The notes beneath the pieces are model-generated. The model was not told where the DNA came from, did no database searches, and was given only the letters and a program-made list of their open reading frames with translations. Shown here piece by piece: positions 51,468 to 54,418 of a DNA stretch of 54,418 bases. Numbering within the stretch: position 1 is the stretch's first letter; every line of letters begins with the position of its first letter. Made by a program: the position numbers and the translations under genes. Source of the DNA: Pseudoalteromonas luteoviolacea (lineage in GTDB: Bacteria > Pseudomonadota > Gammaproteobacteria > Enterobacterales > Alteromonadaceae); assembly GCF_021654285.1 (NCBI RefSeq), contig NZ_JAKFZS010000034.1, positions 1 to 54,418 on the forward strand, read 5' to 3'.

Positions 51468-51689
51468 ATGAATGATCACAGCAGTTTTTATTTCCAAAGT
51501 TATGAGCAGTGGCGCCATGCGATCACTGTGCGTTGCAATATCACTCTCACCCCAGAATATGCACGAACGCGTATTGCTGCGTTAAAAGACGCAAGCGATA
51601 CCCATACAAAGGAATTTGCAGCAAAATATGGTGAGGCATACCTAAACCAGGTGATTGATTGGTTTAGTAGAGCAGAGCAAGAAGCCTAG
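51468..51689 (+). CDS. hypothetical protein, 73 aa
   Basis: Not recognised as a named family. A soluble 73-residue protein with an aromatic N-terminus (FYFQSYEQWRHAITVRCNI) and a helical C-terminal part. GGGAG lies about 11 bases before the ATG. Monocistronic, convergent with the acyl-CoA synthetase. Confidence 0.65.
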   Translation: MNDHSSFYFQSYEQWRHAITVRCNITLTPEYARTRIAALKDASDTHTKEFAAKYGEAYLNQVIDWFSRAEQEA

Positions 51690-51758
51690 TTTTATCAATT
51701 GTCGGATTACTGCGACTTGCTCAAATAAAATATATTAAAAATAAAGCGTAAGAATTGA

Positions 51759-51784
51759 GCCCAACCTTTATAAAATAGTTGGGC
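51759..51784. terminator. hairpin between convergent genes
   Basis: GCCCAAC (51759-51765) and GTTGGGC (51778-51784) with a 12-base loop. The downstream T runs are poor on both strands, so termination is uncertain. Confidence 0.5.
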
Positions 51785-51808
51785 ATTAGAGAGCGATTGC
51801 TCAACTTA

Positions 51809-53509
51809 TCACGATTCTATCAGTTCTTGCTCCATGGACTGGCGCATTTTAAACTTTTGCAGCTTACCTGTGACAGTCATAGGGTATTCTTCCACTACCC
51901 GGATATGCTTTGGTACCTTAAAATAAGCGAGCTTATCTTTGAGGTACGCTCTAATATTGTCCTTATCTATTTCGTGTTCTGGCTTTGATTGCAGCCAAAC
52001 ACAAACTTCTTCACCATACTTTTCATCATGTACCCCAAATACTGCAGCATCTTGAACACAGGGGTGATGATAAAGGACTTCTTCGATTTCTCTTGGGTAA
52101 ATATTTTCACCCCCGCGTATGATCATTTCTTTGATCCGCCCGACAATAGTGACATAGCCATCATTGTCCATAACGCCTAAATCACCAGAATGAAGCCAGC
52201 CTTCTTCATCAATGGTGTCTTTTGTCTTTTGATCATCTTGCCAGTAACCTTGCATGACGCAATAACCTCGGGCACATACTTCTCCAGTCGCGCCAATTGG
52301 TAAGGTATTTCCTAACTCGTCTATGATTTTAACTTCTGTATGTGCCATAGCTTGTCCAACTGTGGTCACACGTTTTATGAGGGGCGCATTGGTGTCTGTG
52401 ATGTGATTGAGTGGGCTACATTCAGTTTGACCATATCCGATTAACACGTGCTCCATGTGCATTTTATTTTGCACTTCGCGCATTACTTTTTCAGGGCAAG
52501 TAGAGCCTGCCATAATGCCAGTCCTTAAAGATGATAAATCGAAGCGGTCAAATTGCTCATGCTCTAACTGGGCGATGAACATGGTCGGTACACCATGAAG
52601 CGCCGTGCACCTCTCTTCTTCGACTGTTTTCAAAGTGATATGTGGGTCAAAGCTGCTACTGGGAAAAACGGCACAGGCGCCCTGACTGATACATGCAAGG
52701 TTTCCTAATACCATGCCAAAACAGTGATATAAGGGAACTGGAATGCAAAGCTTGTCTTTATCTGTTAGTTGCATTGCCTGTGCAGCTAGGTAAGCGTTAT
52801 TTAAGATATTGTGATGGCTAAGGGTTGCGCCTTTAGGGTTGCCTGTTGTGCCTGACGTAAATTGAATGTTGATGGGATCATCTGCAACGAGGTGTGTTGA
52901 GTATGCTTTTACATGCTCAAGATCTTGTGGTGTTACTCGCTCTAATAGTAAGTCAAATAAGCATAAGCTTGGTAACTTAAGCGTACTTTCCTTATCGCCT
53001 ATGATCACGACATGACGTAGGGTGGGTAATTTAGCTGCTTGCAACTGTCCAAACTGACATGATGATAGCTCAGGCGCTAGGCTTGTGAGCATTTCAATAT
53101 AGTCACAGTGTTTACTATAGCCTGCCATTATAAGCATTTTGCAACCGACATTATTAAGTGCAAATTCAAGCTCTGACGGTCTATAAGCGGGGTTTATACA
53201 CACCATTATTGCCCCAATACGAGCGGTGGCAAATTGCACTAATGACCATTCAAGACAATTGGGTGACCAAATACCGACTCTATCACCTGGGCGAATACCG
53301 CAATTGAGTAATGCAGCGGCAAGTTGATCAATGTGGGTTAGATATTGTCGATAAGTGAGCCGAATATTTTGGTGCTTTACTATTATCGCGTCGTTATCGG
53401 GGAATATATTTGCTATATGCGCTAAATAATCACCAATTGTGTAATTTATAAGGGGAAGATCAGATGGACCTTGTTGGTGGCTGTATTGCTTTTTGTAATC
53501 TGTTGTCAT
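51809..53509 (-). CDS. acyl-CoA synthetase, ACSF2/FadD-like
   Basis: 566 residues of the AMP-forming acyl-CoA synthetase family. Motifs: FTSGTTGNPKGATLSHHN (P-loop-like), YGQTE, GWLHSGDLG, GRIKEMIIRGGENIYPREIEE and the C-terminal catalytic Lys in TGKLQKFKMR. The overall pattern is nearest to the medium-chain ACSF2 type. Activates a fatty or branched-chain acid to its CoA ester; exact substrate unclear. Stands alone, no beta-oxidation genes adjacent. Confidence 0.92.
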   Translation of the reverse strand: MTTDYKKQYSHQQGPSDLPLINYTIGDYLAHIANIFPDNDAIIVKHQNIRLTYRQYLTHIDQLAAALLNCGIRPGDRVGIWSPNCLEWSLVQFATARIGAIMVCINPAYRPSELEFALNNVGCKMLIMAGYSKHCDYIEMLTSLAPELSSCQFGQLQAAKLPTLRHVVIIGDKESTLKLPSLCLFDLLLERVTPQDLEHVKAYSTHLVADDPINIQFTSGTTGNPKGATLSHHNILNNAYLAAQAMQLTDKDKLCIPVPLYHCFGMVLGNLACISQGACAVFPSSSFDPHITLKTVEEERCTALHGVPTMFIAQLEHEQFDRFDLSSLRTGIMAGSTCPEKVMREVQNKMHMEHVLIGYGQTECSPLNHITDTNAPLIKRVTTVGQAMAHTEVKIIDELGNTLPIGATGEVCARGYCVMQGYWQDDQKTKDTIDEEGWLHSGDLGVMDNDGYVTIVGRIKEMIIRGGENIYPREIEEVLYHHPCVQDAAVFGVHDEKYGEEVCVWLQSKPEHEIDKDNIRAYLKDKLAYFKVPKHIRVVEEYPMTVTGKLQKFKMRQSMEQELIES

Positions 53510-54034
53510 AACGGTTTCAAATCCTTGTATCCATGATGCTTTCTTTGCCTGCTCTAAGTGACTGCAAACACGCTACCTTGTTATAAGGTATAGCTATAAG
53601 AAATATTAAAAGTGGGCAATATGCAAGCTGGACAAGGTGAGTAGTGCCGAAATTAGACTAAAGGAGTAACGAATTAGCTAATATTATAGCTGCGGTGTCG
53701 CATTATCTTAAGCTTGTTAATCTAAACGCGCTTGAACTTTACTTTAGTGCTTTGTATTAATGGGTTTTATTTTTGGTTTTATTTTTGGTTTTATTTATTT
53801 TTTTATTTATATTGTTTTTTATTTGATGAATTTTTTGGGACTTAAAGAGTTTAAGCGCTTTTTGCTTTTATGTATCTTGCTGTTTTTAATGTGGATTTTT
53901 ATTTGTCTTTTGTTTTTTGTTTAGTTATTTTCATTTGTTTTAATATTAATATATTAATTTGATTTTCATGTTGATTTTAAGTTTTTTTTGTATTAGTTTT
54001 ATTTTGTTTTTTAAGTTAATAATAAGGAAATATA
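53510..54034. other. T-rich intergenic region
   Basis: About 525 bp. The left part should hold the promoter of the acyl-CoA synthetase. From about 53755 to 54020 the plus strand is strikingly T-rich, with a 12-bp tandem repeat and only rare A, C or G. No gene on either strand. Confidence 0.55.
53763..53798 (+). repeat. 12-bp tandem repeat, three units
   Basis: GGTTTTATTTTT occurs twice (53763-53774, 53775-53786) and then as GGTTTTATTTAT (53787-53798), at the start of the T-rich tract upstream of the secreted-protein gene. Confidence 0.85.
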
Positions 54035-54367
54035 ATGAAAAAACTATTATCTTTAATCTTTGCGTTGTCTCCTCTTGCTGTTTCTGCTAATTCAAGCGAT
54101 GAGGGAGCTGTTGAATCATCAAGGTATTATGGCCCTATTACCATTTGTGAGTATTATTGGACAGGCGGGTACCATAATGGTGGCGATGACCCATACCCTC
54201 ACTCTGTTATTAGGCCTGTTGATAGTACCGTAGAATATGAAGATCCTGACGTGCATACCTTTAAAGTAAGAGGGCACAGTTATAAATGCTTGGAACCAAT
54301 TTATATGGGTCCTTATAATCGCGTGTTTAAGTTGTTTGCAGCCCGCCGTACGACAGGGTATTTATAA
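54035..54367 (+). CDS. small secreted protein, unknown
   Basis: 110 residues. Signal peptide MKKLLSLIFALSPLAVSA, probable cleavage after Ala18. The mature 92 residues contain two cysteines (38 and 85) that could pair, and many Tyr, Gly, His and Asp residues (YYWTGGYHNGGDDPYPHS). AAGGAAA precedes the ATG. No family recognised. It is followed by its own terminator, so it is a single-gene unit behind the T-rich tract. Confidence 0.75.
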   Translation: MKKLLSLIFALSPLAVSANSSDEGAVESSRYYGPITICEYYWTGGYHNGGDDPYPHSVIRPVDSTVEYEDPDVHTFKVRGHSYKCLEPIYMGPYNRVFKLFAARRTTGYL

Positions 54368-54374
54368 TTTTTAA

Positions 54375-54410
54375 TATAAATGTGCATGGTTTTAATCATG
54401 CACATTTATA
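54375..54410 (+). terminator. intrinsic terminator
   Basis: TATAAATGTGCATG (54375-54388) and its exact complement (54397-54410) form a 14-bp stem with an 8-base loop after the secreted-protein gene. Confidence 0.75.
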
Positions 54411-54418
54411 AATTTAGC

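Noticed and set aside
53755..54020. CRISPR array or transposon end in the T-rich tract
   Set aside because: No spaced repeats of CRISPR type, no terminal inverted repeats, no associated genes; just three short tandem units and T runs.

Overview
The window looks like the chromosome of a marine gammaproteobacterium of the Alteromonadales, most likely Pseudoalteromonas (inference from gene families and low GC content; no rRNA or tRNA gene is present to confirm it). It splits into a prophage on the left (about 1-32,120) and ordinary host chromosome on the right (about 32,260 to the end).

The prophage is a P2/HP1/K139-type temperate myophage and continues past the left edge: no integrase is visible. 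From left to right it holds: (i) an accessory module (1-3,090) with two unknown genes, an SOS-type divergent promoter (perfect LexA box) between a UmuD-like autoprotease and an HslV-like Ntn-hydrolase, a small leader-peptide-like ORF missing from standard gene calls, and two small membrane proteins; (ii) a CI-like repressor divergent from two AlpA-like HTH proteins, with three 16-bp operator-like sites between them; (iii) an early operon with two DNA methyltransferases and a very long gpA-type HUH replication initiator; (iv) a mostly non-coding control region (11,320-12,800) with a large inverted repeat, an Ogr/Delta zinc-finger late activator, an array of GTGACA repeats and a PapB-like regulator; (v) a leftward terminase (P)-portal (Q)-holin operon, divergent across a symmetric AATTCCT dyad from (vi) the long rightward late operon: scaffold O, capsid N, terminase M, L, R, S, sheath, tube, a predicted cell-wall enzyme, tail chaperone with probable -1 frameshift extension, tape measure, baseplate, fibre, and U-, D- and V-like proteins. 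The structural genes all look intact, so the element may be functional.

The host part carries a YafJ-type amidotransferase, purMN with a DUF3108 gene, a YdcH-like protein, a GGDEF-EAL protein, an orphan MlaC-like protein, a DUF2989 lipoprotein, a 480-residue GAPDH, an M14 carboxypeptidase, an AGCS symporter with a large insertion, a zinc-ribbon/DUF1315/DUF349 cluster, a long Bacteroidetes-like AcnB preceded by a strong Fur-box match, an ACSF2-like acyl-CoA synthetase and a small secreted protein behind a T-rich repeat tract. Most host genes end in clear intrinsic terminators. I see no tRNA, rRNA, CRISPR array or insertion sequence.

The most promising undescribed item is the accessory module 806-3,066: a DNA-damage-responsive pair of protease-like genes beside a putative peptide/membrane-protein cassette.
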